Below, in pieces: positions 1-8,625 of a stretch of 64,000 nt of DNA. The notes under the pieces were generated by a model. The model saw only the letters and a list, made by a program, of their open reading frames with translations, was not told where the DNA came from and searched no databases. Made by a program: the position numbers and the translations under genes. This stretch comes from Ruegeria sp. HKCCD7303. Lineage in GTDB: Bacteria; Pseudomonadota; Alphaproteobacteria; Rhodobacterales; Rhodobacteraceae. The DNA is taken from assembly GCF_013111185.1 (NCBI RefSeq), contig NZ_WVRE01000002.1:434001-498000 (forward strand), written 5' to 3'. Position 1 is the stretch's first letter. Each line of letters starts with the position of its first letter.

Positions 1-511
1 GGATGAACATTGCGATTTCAACGTCCGGCAGATCGGCGTTGAACTCGGCCCAGCTGTTGAAGCTGTTGTCGACCAATGCGCCGTCTTTCATGACTTTCGA
101 ACCGATGGCGTTGTAAATGTCGGCAGGCTCGAACGCAGTGAAGGCAGGGCCCGACTGCTGGCTGGCAAATACGATGCCGTCATAACCGATGCGGACTTCC
201 ATGATGTCGGTCACGCCGTTTTCGGCACAGGCTTTGATTTCTTTTTCGCGGATTTTACGCGATGCGTTTGCAACGTCGATGGTGTTTTCGCCAACACCCT
301 CACAGAAACGCTTCAGACCGGCCGAAGAGCCGCCGGATTCTACAACCGGGGTCGGGAAGTCGGTGTTTTCACCGAACAGTTCAGCAACAATCGAAGCATA
401 AGGCAGAACGGTCGACGAACCGGCAACCTGTACGTTGTCACGGGCAGCAGCAGTGGTTGCCGAGACGGCAGCAATCGCCAGCGCAGAAGCCGACAGTTTT
501 ACAAAGGACAT
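1..511 (-). CDS. pstS: Phosphate ABC transporter substrate-binding protein PstS (N-terminal part, cut by window start)
   Basis: Reading the minus strand from the ATG whose first base is 511 gives an open frame of 170 codons that leaves the window without a stop. It starts with a Sec signal peptide (about residues 1-23, ending TTAAA) and continues with VQVAGSSTVLPY, the typical start of mature PstS, then ESGGSSAGLKRFC and DVANASRKI, which are phosphate-binding loop motifs of the family. PstS captures phosphate in the periplasm for PstCAB. It lies downstream of phoR in the same direction and has a Pho box in its promoter, so phosphate-starvation control is expected. The C-terminal half is outside the window. 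Confidence 0.93.
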   Translation of the reverse strand, partial: MSFVKLSASALAIAAVSATTAAARDNVQVAGSSTVLPYASIVAELFGENTDFPTPVVESGGSSAGLKRFCEGVGENTIDVANASRKIREKEIKACAENGVTDIMEVRIGYDGIVFASQQSGPAFTAFEPADIYNAIGSKVMKDGALVDNSFNSWAEFNADLPDVEIAMFI

Positions 512-592
512 TTCAGTCTCCCTGAAAAGGTATGTTTGATCACCCCCATGATGATCCTGCGCGAACCCCTAGGCCGCATGCGTAAGCCTTTT

Positions 593-621
593 GTGACAAG
601 TGTGTAACGGTTTTATGACAA
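593..621 (-). promoter_or_regulatory. Pho box, three 11-bp-spaced units, upstream of pstS
   Basis: On the minus strand three heptamers occur at exact 11-bp intervals: TTGTCAT (615-621), CCGTTAC (604-610) and TTGTCAC (593-599), separated by four A/C-rich bases. This is the PhoB site format (CTGTCAT-N4 repeats), here with three units, enough for more than one PhoB dimer in register. The array lies about 82 bp before the pstS start codon and between phoR and pstS. No -10 element was assigned with confidence. Confidence 0.75.
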
Positions 622-704
622 CATGCGTTTTGTAACGCTTTACTTGTCGTAAAGTGATCCGACTGGGCGAAGCGGCGGTTTTTAAAGTCCGCTCTGGCAA
701 CGCG

Positions 705-1751
705 TCACCGTGGCAAAATCACCGTAAAAACAGAGCCTTTTCCCAATTCGCTCTCAACTCTTAGCCGTCCCCGGTGCCGGTTGACGATGTGTTTGACAAT
801 GGCAAGCCCAAGCCCTGTTCCCCCCAGTTGCCGGGATCTGTGGCTGTCCGCGCGATAGAATCGCTCTGTCAGACGTGGCAGATGAATCGGATCTATGCCG
901 GGGCCTTTGTCGATGACCTGAACCCGCACCGACGGCCCCCTCAGCGCAGTGTCTCGTTCCATGGACAAAACGCGTACTGTCACGTTGCCGCCGCTGCCCC
1001 CGTATTTTATGCCGTTTTCGACGAGGTTGGTGAAAACCTGACGCAACTGGTCGCTGTCGCCGGTGACCGACACCGGTCCGTCCTGCGCTTCGAGTACCAA
1101 GGCCACGCCTGCGTCCTCGGCCAGAGGGCGCACTGAGTTCAGAATGGATTGTAACAGCCCCGTTAGTTCTAGCTGTTCAATGGGTCGGACGCGTTCTTCG
1201 CTTTCGACCCGATTGAGAGACAGAAGATCGCCAACCAATCGGTTCATTCTGTTGGCTTCATCCGTCATGATCTGAAGAAACCTCTCCCGCGCGCCTGGAT
1301 CATCGCGCGCCGGGCCACGTAAGGTTTCGATAAAGCCCATCAACGCGGTCAGCGGGGTGCGCAACTCGTGGCTGACATTGGCCACAAAATCCCGCCGCAT
1401 CTGGCTGGCGTGTTCCAGATGGGTGATGTCCTGAAATGAGGCCAAAACAGCCCCACCTGATACCGCGCCAACACCGTTCATATAGCGGCAATCAACCTCA
1501 AACGTCGTATCCTGCGCGCCGTCATTGGACAGGTGGCGCGTCTTTTTTGTGCTTTTGGTTTGGAGGCTTTGTTCAATGGCTTCCAATACCTGCGGTTGCC
1601 GCAGGATCGTGGCGAAGTGGCGTCCGACGATATTCTGACCAAGCAGAGTCTTTGCATCGGTATTGGCGGCAATGATCCGTTCCGTCTGATCCACCATCAG
1701 CGCGGGCATCGGAATCGCTTGGACAAATTCGTCTAACAGCTCGGTGGACAT
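705..1751 (-). CDS. phoR: Phosphate-regulon sensor histidine kinase PhoR, soluble form
   Basis: 348 aa. An N-terminal PAS domain (about 8-110) is followed by a HisKA domain with the phospho-acceptor histidine at about 128 (NVSHELRTPL) and a HATPase_c domain with N box (NLVENGIKYG), G1 (DKGPGID) and G2 (GGTGLGLAIV). It is predicted to phosphorylate PhoB under phosphate limitation. No hydrophobic segment precedes the PAS domain, so unlike E. coli PhoR this protein has no membrane anchor of its own. It sits between a gamma-carbonic-anhydrase-like gene (28-bp gap) and pstS, which supports PhoR over other kinases. No strong Shine-Dalgarno is seen; the start is the first ATG of the frame. Confidence 0.88.
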   Translation of the reverse strand: MSTELLDEFVQAIPMPALMVDQTERIIAANTDAKTLLGQNIVGRHFATILRQPQVLEAIEQSLQTKSTKKTRHLSNDGAQDTTFEVDCRYMNGVGAVSGGAVLASFQDITHLEHASQMRRDFVANVSHELRTPLTALMGFIETLRGPARDDPGARERFLQIMTDEANRMNRLVGDLLSLNRVESEERVRPIEQLELTGLLQSILNSVRPLAEDAGVALVLEAQDGPVSVTGDSDQLRQVFTNLVENGIKYGGSGGNVTVRVLSMERDTALRGPSVRVQVIDKGPGIDPIHLPRLTERFYRADSHRSRQLGGTGLGLAIVKHIVNRHRGRLRVESELGKGSVFTVILPR

Positions 1752-1779
1752 GACTTAAAACTCAATTGGCCCGAACGCC

Positions 1780-2304
1780 TTACGAGACAGGTTTTAAAGT
1801 TTTGCGAAACTTGCGCATGTTTTCCTGATAGTGAAGTGCGCTGAGTGTGATGCGTTGCGCCGATGCCTCGTCCAACTGTCGCACAACTTTGCCCGGCGCA
1901 CCCATGACCAGCGAATTGTCTGGAATTTCTTTGCCCTCGGTGATCAGGGCCCCTGCCCCAATCAGACAATTTCGCCCGATCTTTGCGCCGTTCAAAATGA
2001 TCGCGCCCATACCGATCAGTGAGTTGTCTCCAATTGTACAACCATGAAGCATGACCTTATGCCCGATCGTGCAGTTTGCCCCGATGGTCAAAGGAAAGCC
2101 CGCATCGATATGCATGACGCAATTCTCCTGCACGTTGCTTCCCGCGCCTACGCGGATTTCTTCGTGATCGGCGCGTATCGTACAGCCAAACCAAACCGAG
2201 GCACCCTGCTCCAACACCACTTTGCCAATCAGGTTGGCGTCGGGCGCGACCCATGTGTCCTCGTGTAAGTCCGGTGCGTGATCTCCCAAGGCGTAAACGG
2301 TCAT
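1780..2304 (-). CDS. Gamma-carbonic-anhydrase-like hexapeptide-repeat protein
   Basis: 174 aa, made almost entirely of left-handed beta-helix hexapeptide repeats (for example [34 protein letters not shown]), followed by a C-terminal helix. The histidines spaced along the helix ([13 protein letters not shown]) fit the metal site of the gamma-class carbonic anhydrase/YrdA family. Enzymatic activity is not certain, since many YrdA-type members show weak or no anhydrase activity. The start ATG overlaps the gmk stop codon by 4 bp, which suggests translational coupling in a yicC-gmk-this gene-phoR run. Confidence 0.85.
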   Translation of the reverse strand: MTVYALGDHAPDLHEDTWVAPDANLIGKVVLEQGASVWFGCTIRADHEEIRVGAGSNVQENCVMHIDAGFPLTIGANCTIGHKVMLHGCTIGDNSLIGMGAIILNGAKIGRNCLIGAGALITEGKEIPDNSLVMGAPGKVVRQLDEASAQRITLSALHYQENMRKFRKTLKPVS

Positions 2305-2957
2305 GACAGGCCCTCGAACTCATTTTGCAATTTGCGCACATGCTGTTGCAGCTTTGGTTGCTGGATACGGCGCATTCGCTCGGCGCTGACAATGGTCTTC
2401 AGCTTTTCTTCGGTTGCCTCAAGATCATCATTAATCAGGACATAGTCGTAATAGCCCCAGTGGCTGATCTCATCCCAGCTTTTGAGCATGCGCTTGCCAA
2501 TGACGTCATCGCTGTCCTGACCACGTGTCTCAAGACGGCGGCGCAGTTCGGGGATCGACGGTGGTAGAATGAAGATCGACAGGGCATGTTTGCCAAGGTC
2601 AGAGTTTCTGATCTGCACCTCACCTTGCCAATCAACGTCGAACAGAACATCCTTGCCAGTGTTGATCGAATTGCGCACGGGTTCCGCCGGTGAACCGTAG
2701 AAGTTCCCGAAAACATGGGCGTGCTCCAGCATCTGCCCTTCGGCCACTTGTTGCTTGAACTCGTCCTCTGACAGAAAGAAATACTCGCGCCCATGTTCTT
2801 CACCGGGACGCGGTGCGCGGGTCGTGGCCGAGATCGAGAATTCCAGATCTGTGTCCCAGGCCATCAGCCGTTTGGCCAACGTGGATTTGCCTGCCCCGGA
2901 CGGAGAAGACAGGATGATTAAAAGGCCGCGGCGATCCGCCATGTCAGATGTTCCCAT
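2301..2957 (-). CDS. gmk: Guanylate kinase
   Basis: 218 aa. Converts GMP and ATP to GDP and ADP. A P-loop near the N-terminus ([11 protein letters not shown]) is followed by the GMP-binding region ([19 protein letters not shown]) and the lid/adenine segment (FILPPS...[17 protein letters not shown]). The frame starts two bases after the yicC stop; an ATG five codons later (first base 2942) is an alternative start, and neither has a strong ribosome binding site. The yicC-gmk pairing is common in bacteria. The stop overlaps the next gene. Confidence 0.96.
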   Translation of the reverse strand: MGTSDMADRRGLLIILSSPSGAGKSTLAKRLMAWDTDLEFSISATTRAPRPGEEHGREYFFLSEDEFKQQVAEGQMLEHAHVFGNFYGSPAEPVRNSINTGKDVLFDVDWQGEVQIRNSDLGKHALSIFILPPSIPELRRRLETRGQDSDDVIGKRMLKSWDEISHWGYYDYVLINDDLEATEEKLKTIVSAERMRRIQQPKLQQHVRKLQNEFEGLS

Positions 2958-2959
2958 TC

Positions 2960-3850
2960 TTATTCTACGTTCTGCACTTGCTCGCGCATTTGATCGATCA
3001 CCGCTTTTAGCTCAAGCCCAACAGCTGTCAGATCCGAGCTTTGGGCTTTGGAACACAGTGTGTTGGCTTCGCGGTTGAACTCCTGCATCAGGAAATCCAG
3101 CTTGCGGCCGACGGCACTGTTTTTCCCCAACAGATCGCGCGCGGCTTTGACATGTGCTGTTAATCGGTCGATTTCTTCCGTGATATCGGCCTTAACTGCG
3201 ATCAGGGCCAATTCCTGCGCAACTCGTTCCGGGTCGGCGCCTTGTGAATTGTCCAGCACCCGCGCCAGATTTTCCCGCAAGGCCTGTGCCATATTATCCC
3301 TGCGATGTTCGGCCAGTTCTGCCGCTTTCGCGGTCAGCGTGGCGACCTGATCCAGTTGCGTGTTCAGAACCGCTGCCAACGCGGCGCCCTCTGTTCGGCG
3401 CATATCCAAGAACGCGTCGACAAGAGCGTCAAATTCAGCCGTGAGGTGGGCAACCAGTGGCCCCGGATCATCTGAATCCGATCCCGCATCCAGCATTCCC
3501 TTTAACGCCAACAGGTCTGAGGCACGCGATGGGGCCAGAGTTATGCCACGCGCCGAGGCCATCTGTTCTGCCTGCTCAAGAGCGGTCAGCGCAGCGTTCA
3601 TGGCTGTCTCGTTCAGAGCCAGTTCTGGGGCCGAGTCCTCGCGGTTCAGGCGCATCGACAGAGTAACATTCCCGCGGCTGAGGGATTTGGACAGTTTTGC
3701 CCGCAGCGCGGCCTCAAGCCCGGTCAGCCAATCCGGCACGCGCAGGCGCATGTCGAGCCCCTTGCCGTTCACACTGCGCAGTTCCCACGTCCAGCTATGT
3801 GGCCCGTGCTGCCCCTGTGCCGAGGCAAACCCGGTCATGGATCTGATCAT
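2960..3850 (-). CDS. yicC: YicC family endoribonuclease
   Basis: 296 aa, the usual length. The N-terminal YicC_N domain begins with the signature [12 protein letters not shown] and includes the [18 protein letters not shown] motif. The C-terminal DUF1759-type domain ends with [20 protein letters not shown], the most conserved stretch in the family. YicC of E. coli has been described as an endoribonuclease acting on small RNAs. It heads the run yicC-gmk-gamma carbonic anhydrase-phoR on the minus strand. Confidence 0.93.
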   Translation of the reverse strand: MIRSMTGFASAQGQHGPHSWTWELRSVNGKGLDMRLRVPDWLTGLEAALRAKLSKSLSRGNVTLSMRLNREDSAPELALNETAMNAALTALEQAEQMASARGITLAPSRASDLLALKGMLDAGSDSDDPGPLVAHLTAEFDALVDAFLDMRRTEGAALAAVLNTQLDQVATLTAKAAELAEHRRDNMAQALRENLARVLDNSQGADPERVAQELALIAVKADITEEIDRLTAHVKAARDLLGKNSAVGRKLDFLMQEFNREANTLCSKAQSSDLTAVGLELKAVIDQMREQVQNVE

Positions 3851-3955
3851 ACCCGCCCCTTCATTTGGCCCTGATGCGTCTCACTCATGTCGCACCTAAT
3901 GCCATTGACCGGTGCAGGGCAAGTATTTGCTGAAAGCGCAATTGTTTGGTTCGAG

Positions 3956-3970
3956 TTAACCATTCGTTAA
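3956..3970 (+). promoter_or_regulatory. Candidate CtrA site (TTAA-N7-TTAA) upstream of the PAS-domain gene
   Basis: TTAA at 3956-3959 and TTAA at 3967-3970 are separated by exactly seven bases, the full CtrA recognition format established in Caulobacter and conserved in alphaproteobacteria. The site lies 126 bp before the chosen start of the PAS-domain gene and about 106 bp before divergent yicC. A second site of the same format lies before cckA in this window. Binding has not been shown here; the motif is short, so chance occurrence is possible. Confidence 0.5.
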
Positions 3971-4095
3971 AGAATTGCTCCAAAATTGATTTAACCCGAG
4001 TCAAACTGCCCAGAGCAATGGTTTGCAGGCTGCCGCTGCTCCCGATGTGTTGCATTTTAGAAAAATGGCAGCCTTTTGGCGTAAGGGTAAAGAAG

Positions 4096-4770
4096 ATGAA
4101 AACCTTATTCGGGATTGGTTCCGGGTCAGAATTTGGAAAGATCGTCGCAATGGATCGCTTTGACAATGGGCGCAGCCTTTCGCCGATCCGCCAGGCCGAG
4201 GCGTATTGGACCGCATTACTGAATCGTGACAGTGTCCCGATGCGGTCCCAGATTGACCCGCGCGGTCTGGAAAATATCCTGGAATACACGTTTATACTCG
4301 AGCGCATTGCGCCTGGCTTGGCCCGTTTTCGTCTAGCCGGAAGCCATTTGAACGCGCTTGCGGGTATGGAAGTGCGGGGTATGCCGTTGACTGCGTTCTT
4401 CCAGCCTGATGACCGCGCAGGCATTAAGGATGTTCTGGAACAAGTGTTCGCGGCCCCTGCTGTTGCCGAGTTGGGCATGACTTCGGGTGGAGTACTTGGT
4501 CGCACGCCTATGCAAGCCCGAATGATATTGCTGCCGCTGAAAAGTGATCTGGGCGATGTCAGCCGCGTTCTGGGCGTCATGATCGCTGACGGGGCAATTG
4601 GAAAAACGCCGCGGCGGTTTTCAATCTCGGATACGCGGATCAAAATGGTGTCTGACATTCACGTCCAAATCCCAGTGAAACCAACGCCGGCCCATGGGTT
4701 TGCGGAAGTCGAGGGAAAATTCAAACACCCTGCCAAGCATTTGCGATTGATCGTGTCACGGGACGATTAG
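4096..4770 (+). CDS. PAS_5 (former DUF1457) domain protein
   Basis: 224 aa from the ATG at 4096, which has AAGGG eight bases upstream. The open frame extends further 5' to 3946, but that part (many Lys/Arg/Cys, hydrophobic strings) does not look like protein and is excluded; an ATG at 4150 is another option. The sequence has the PAS_5 pattern seen in many alphaproteobacterial proteins: IRQAEAYWTALL, DPRGLENILEYTFILERI, PGLARFRLAGSHL and a PLTAFF segment. No output domain is attached, so it probably acts as a small sensor or partner protein. No ligand can be deduced. A CtrA-type site lies upstream. Confidence 0.7.
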   Translation: MKTLFGIGSGSEFGKIVAMDRFDNGRSLSPIRQAEAYWTALLNRDSVPMRSQIDPRGLENILEYTFILERIAPGLARFRLAGSHLNALAGMEVRGMPLTAFFQPDDRAGIKDVLEQVFAAPAVAELGMTSGGVLGRTPMQARMILLPLKSDLGDVSRVLGVMIADGAIGKTPRRFSISDTRIKMVSDIHVQIPVKPTPAHGFAEVEGKFKHPAKHLRLIVSRDD

Positions 4771-4784
4771 CGTTTCCTGAAACG

Positions 4785-4818
4785 AAAAACAGCGGACCAA
4801 AGGCCCGCTGTTTAAATC
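4785..4818. terminator. Bidirectional terminator between the PAS gene and DAHP synthase
   Basis: The inverted repeat AACAGCGG...CCGCTGTT is flanked by an A-run on the left and T-rich sequence on the right. It separates two convergent genes and can serve both. Confidence 0.75.
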
Positions 4819-4831
4819 TGTTTTTACGCGC

Positions 4832-6202
4832 TTAACTAGCGACGCGCTTGCTGCCGTTGCGGCGCAGATTTGTCAGTTCTTCTGCCACCAGGAAGGCCAG
4901 TTCCAGCGACTGTGACGCGTTCAGGCGCGGGTCGCAGGCGGTGTGATAGCGATCTGACAGATCTTCTTCGGTCACCGCGCGCACGCCGCCGGTGCATTCG
5001 GTCACATCCAGACCGGTCATCTCAAAATGCACGCCACCGGGGATGGTGCCTTCGGCCTGATGTACGCCAAAGAAGTCGCGCACCTCACGCAAGACTGAGT
5101 CGAACGGACGGGTCTTGTAACCGGTCGCCGATTTGATCGTGTTGCCGTGCATCGGATCACAAACCCAGGTGACCTTGGCCCCTTCTTCCTTCACAGCTTT
5201 GACCAGACGCGGCAGGTGCTCACCTGCTTTACCCGCACCAAAGCGCGCGATCAGGGTCAGGCGACCCTCTTCGTTTTCGGGGTTCAGTTTGGACATCAGA
5301 ACCTTAAGGTCTTCCACGGTCGTTGTCGGACCACATTTCAGACCAATCGGGTTCAAAACTCCGCTGCAGAATTCAACATGCGCACCGTCGGGCTGACGTG
5401 TACGGTCGCCGATCCAGATCATGTGACCAGAACCAGCCAGCCAGTTGCCCGAGGTCGAATCCAGGCGCGTCAGCGCCTCTTCATATTCCAGCAGCAGCCC
5501 TTCGTGGCTGGTATAGAATTCGACGGTCGAGAATTCATGTGTGGTATCTGCCGTGATCCCGGCCGCTTCCATGAAGTCGATGGTGTCCTGAATACGATCG
5601 GCAATCTCGGAGTACTTCTGCACGTCCTGTTCATCTGTGAACCCAAGGGTCCACGAATGAACGCGGCTCATGTCCGCGAATCCACCGGTCGAAAAAGCCC
5701 GCAGCAGGTTCAGAGTGGCAGCAGCCTGTGTATAGGCTTGCAGCATCTTCTGAGGATTCGGGATGCGCGCTTCTGGTGTGAATGCCAATTCGTTGATGAT
5801 GTCACCACGATAGCTGGGCAGTTCCACACCATCCACAACTTCGGTTGGTGCACTGCGCGGCTTGGCGAACTGACCGGCCATGCGGCCGACTTTGATCACC
5901 GGGACTTTTGCGCCATAGGTCAGAACCATTGCCATCTGCAGCATCACCTTAAAGGTGTCACGGATCGCATCCGCGCTGAATTGTTCAAAGCTTTCAGCAC
6001 AATCCCCACCTTGCAGCAGGAAGGCCTCGCCGCGACCGGCGGCACCCAGATGTTGTTTGAGACGCCGCGCCTCACCGGCAAAGACCAGCGGGGGATACTG
6101 TGAAAGCTGGGCCTCGACCTTGGCCAGAGCGGCCGAGTCGGTATAGTCTGGCATCTGAACCCGGGGCTTGTTGCGCCAGTTCGATTTTTGCCATTCGGTC
6201 AT
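4832..6202 (-). CDS. Class II 3-deoxy-7-phosphoheptulonate (DAHP) synthase
   Basis: 456 aa. Catalyses the first step of the shikimate pathway: phosphoenolpyruvate plus erythrose 4-phosphate to DAHP. It is the plant-like class II type, recognised by WRNKPRVQMPDY at the N-terminus, FLLQGGDCAESF, KVGRMAGQFAKPRS, LPSYRGD, and the metal/PEP-site segments WVCDPMHGNT and GVHFEMTG. The frame is open to 6265, but the ATG at 6202 has GGAG about nine bases upstream and matches the family start (MTEWQKSNWR), so it is preferred. It is a single-gene unit with a terminator at its 3' end. Confidence 0.95.
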   Translation of the reverse strand: MTEWQKSNWRNKPRVQMPDYTDSAALAKVEAQLSQYPPLVFAGEARRLKQHLGAAGRGEAFLLQGGDCAESFEQFSADAIRDTFKVMLQMAMVLTYGAKVPVIKVGRMAGQFAKPRSAPTEVVDGVELPSYRGDIINELAFTPEARIPNPQKMLQAYTQAAATLNLLRAFSTGGFADMSRVHSWTLGFTDEQDVQKYSEIADRIQDTIDFMEAAGITADTTHEFSTVEFYTSHEGLLLEYEEALTRLDSTSGNWLAGSGHMIWIGDRTRQPDGAHVEFCSGVLNPIGLKCGPTTTVEDLKVLMSKLNPENEEGRLTLIARFGAGKAGEHLPRLVKAVKEEGAKVTWVCDPMHGNTIKSATGYKTRPFDSVLREVRDFFGVHQAEGTIPGGVHFEMTGLDVTECTGGVRAVTEEDLSDRYHTACDPRLNASQSLELAFLVAEELTNLRRNGSKRVAS

Positions 6203-6371
6203 AGCTTTGATCTCCGCTGAAGTGTTCAGGTGGCCTCTATACAAAATGCTTTGAAGAGTGACCATATCCCATTTGCGCCTCTTGACGGCGCAAACAAGCT
6301 TTGATCATGGTGAACTCTAAATATGTCGCTGGATAAGGCTGTATTCAGTGCCAAAGTAAGGACAACCCGCC

Positions 6372-7376
6372 ATGCAAGTGCAACGCCAGGCAGTCACAGT
6401 GGAAAACGCTGAGGCCATCCCGCGCCATTATGTTTTTGTTCTTCTGGACAAGTTCTCGTTGCTATCATTTGCTTCGGCTCTTGATAGTTTGCGGATCGCA
6501 AACCGCATGGCGGACCAGGAATTGTATACTTGGACACTGTCTGGAGAAGGCGGCGGCACGGTCAAATGCTCGGCTGGAACCGAGTTCAAACTCGACACGG
6601 ATCTAGAAGAACTGCAGCGCGATGATGTCGTCCTCATCTGCGGAGGCGTAAACGTTCAAACAGCGACCACAAAACGCGTCCTGAACTGGGTTCGTCGCGA
6701 GGCGCGGCGCGGCCTTCGAATCGGTGGTCTGTGTACTGCCGCGTATACGCTTGCCAAGGCAGGGTTGCTGGACAACAAGAAGGCGACGATTCACTGGGAA
6801 AACTCTGACAGTTTTATCGAGGAATTCGATGAGGTCGAACTGACGAAATCGGTTTTTCAGGTTGACGGCAACCGCATGACAACTGCTGGCGGCACATCCT
6901 CGATAGACTTGTCGCTTAAACTGATTGCGGATGATTTTGGCGAAGAATTGGCCAATGCCGTAGCGGACCAGATGATCTATTCGTCCATTCGTACTGATCA
7001 GGACACGCAACGTTTGTCGACACCGACGCGGATCGGCGTGCGACATCCAAAGCTGAGCCAGGTCATTTTGATGATGGAAAAAAACATCGAAGAGCCAATC
7101 TCGCCTTCTATTTTGGCCAAAGATGTCGGCATGTCGACCCGCCAGCTAGAGCGTCTATTCCGCAGGTATCTCAGCCGTTCCCCTAAACGCTACTACATGG
7201 AACTGCGACTGCACAAAGCGCGGAATCTTCTTATGCAGACGGATATGAGCGTCATCAACGTTGCGCTTGCATGTGGGTTCGCCAGCCCTTCGCATTTCTC
7301 GAAATGCTACAGGGCACATTATAATACGACACCCTACCGGGAACGTGGCGCGCAGAGCACGCGATTGTCGGTTTAG
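6372..7376 (+). CDS. GlxA-family transcriptional regulator (DJ-1/PfpI domain plus AraC DNA-binding domain)
   Basis: 334 aa. The N-terminal half (about 18-190) is a DJ-1/PfpI-like domain with the elbow GLCTAAYTLAKAGLL. The C-terminal 100 residues are an AraC-type double helix-turn-helix (ILAKDVGMSTRQLERLFRRY, then VALACGFASPSHFSKCYRAHYNTTP). Members of this family include regulators of carnitine, choline and glycine betaine catabolism, but no target can be named here. Its stop TAG overlaps the stop of the convergent sugar-dehydrogenase gene by three to four bases, leaving no room for an intergenic terminator. Confidence 0.9.
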   Translation: MQVQRQAVTVENAEAIPRHYVFVLLDKFSLLSFASALDSLRIANRMADQELYTWTLSGEGGGTVKCSAGTEFKLDTDLEELQRDDVVLICGGVNVQTATTKRVLNWVRREARRGLRIGGLCTAAYTLAKAGLLDNKKATIHWENSDSFIEEFDEVELTKSVFQVDGNRMTTAGGTSSIDLSLKLIADDFGEELANAVADQMIYSSIRTDQDTQRLSTPTRIGVRHPKLSQVILMMEKNIEEPISPSILAKDVGMSTRQLERLFRRYLSRSPKRYYMELRLHKARNLLMQTDMSVINVALACGFASPSHFSKCYRAHYNTTPYRERGAQSTRLSV

Positions 7377-8470
7377 CCCTGCGGGGTCATGCGGTACACC
7401 GCGCCCTGCCCGACTGAAATGAACCAGATCGAACCATCCGGTGCTTCAACGATATCGCGCACACGTTCGGTTTCCGGCCCTTTGATCTGTTCGACCTCAC
7501 GCAGAGACTTTCCGGCAAGTCGCGCGATATAGTCGAATTTCAGAGACCCGACAAAGATATTCCCCTTCCATTGGGGCCAGAGTTTGCCGGAATACACCAA
7601 CAAACCCGAAGGCGCGATGGACGGATCCCAATACAACTCGGGCTGCTCCATGCCGGCTTTGGACGTACCTTCGCCAATTTTTTGGCCGGAATAATGCGTG
7701 CCGTAAGAAATGACCGGCCACCCGTAATTGCGGCCCGCGCGGGGTTGGTTGATCTCATCGCCTCCGCGAGCGCCGTGTTCCGAAACCCACAGCCTCCCCT
7801 GCGCGTCCAGTGCAGCTCCCTGCGGGTTGCGGTGGCCGAAGGACCAGATTTCAGGTTTGATGTTTGATTGCCCGACAAAAGGGTTGTCTACAGGGATCGA
7901 TCCATTCCGGTTTATCCGAATGACCGACCCCATCGGAGAAGACCGGTCCTGTGCGTTGTCGGGCTGGCCGCGATCGCCAATGGTTACAAAAAACGTTCCA
8001 TCCTGTGCTTCGACGATGCGGCTGCCAAAATGCCGCCCGCCGGAACCGCCGGGTGTTGCTTCGTAGATCACCCGAACGTTGGTCAGACGTTTACCGTTCT
8101 CCGACAGCCGCCCAACGGCAATGGCAGTGCCAGCGCCCCCGTTTTGAGGCTTTGAGAAGCTCAGAAATACCTCGCGGCTTTGTCGAAAATCGCGTGGAAC
8201 CGTCACATCAAGCAACCCACCTTGTCCTCTGGCGGCAACTTTCGGAACGCCCCGCACAGTGGTCGCCTTACCATTCTGAACAAACAGCAAATCTCCGTCC
8301 CGCTCGGTGATCAGGAACGCCCCATCCGGCAAGACTCCGACGGCCCAGGGCGTATCGAGACCGCTTACCATCTTGGTCAGTTCAATGCCTCCGGCGGACG
8401 TTGACAGGGTTTGTGCGGCAACTGAGAACGCATTGAGCGTGAAAAACAGAAGTGTAACAATGCGAAGCAT
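7373..8470 (-). CDS. Secreted PQQ-dependent sugar dehydrogenase-like protein (GSDH family)
   Basis: 365 aa. A signal peptide (MLRIVTLLFFTLNAFSVAAQ) is followed by the six-bladed propeller of the soluble glucose/aldose sugar dehydrogenase family. Visible family motifs are LDTPWAVGVLPDG, RDGDLLFV, GQGGLLDV, GGRHFGSRI, GDRGQPDNAQD, WSFGHRNPQG and EHGARGGDEIN; the last contributes a catalytic or PQQ-binding loop in YliI-like enzymes. It should oxidise aldoses in the periplasm with PQQ. The substrate is unknown and no PQQ synthesis gene is in the window. The start at 8470 is chosen over 8491 because it begins the signal peptide and has AAAGGGG upstream. Confidence 0.88.
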   Translation of the reverse strand: MLRIVTLLFFTLNAFSVAAQTLSTSAGGIELTKMVSGLDTPWAVGVLPDGAFLITERDGDLLFVQNGKATTVRGVPKVAARGQGGLLDVTVPRDFRQSREVFLSFSKPQNGGAGTAIAVGRLSENGKRLTNVRVIYEATPGGSGGRHFGSRIVEAQDGTFFVTIGDRGQPDNAQDRSSPMGSVIRINRNGSIPVDNPFVGQSNIKPEIWSFGHRNPQGAALDAQGRLWVSEHGARGGDEINQPRAGRNYGWPVISYGTHYSGQKIGEGTSKAGMEQPELYWDPSIAPSGLLVYSGKLWPQWKGNIFVGSLKFDYIARLAGKSLREVEQIKGPETERVRDIVEAPDGSIWFISVGQGAVYRMTPQG

Positions 8471-8625
8471 GTCGGCCCCTTTCGGCGGCAATCACGGAAG
8501 AGTTTCTAACAAAACAGTTAGTTTCCCAAACGGTAAAAACACGTTTGCGTTAGGACTTTTCTTTTCCAAACAGCTTGCCTAGGGTCGAGGCCAGAACAAA
8601 GACGTTCAATACAGGGAGTAAACAT

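Noticed and set aside
5147..6103. 318-codon plus-strand ORF opposite DAHP synthase
   Set aside because: It is the antisense of a strongly conserved gene in a GC-rich frame; the translation is rich in His, Arg and Cys and has no domain.
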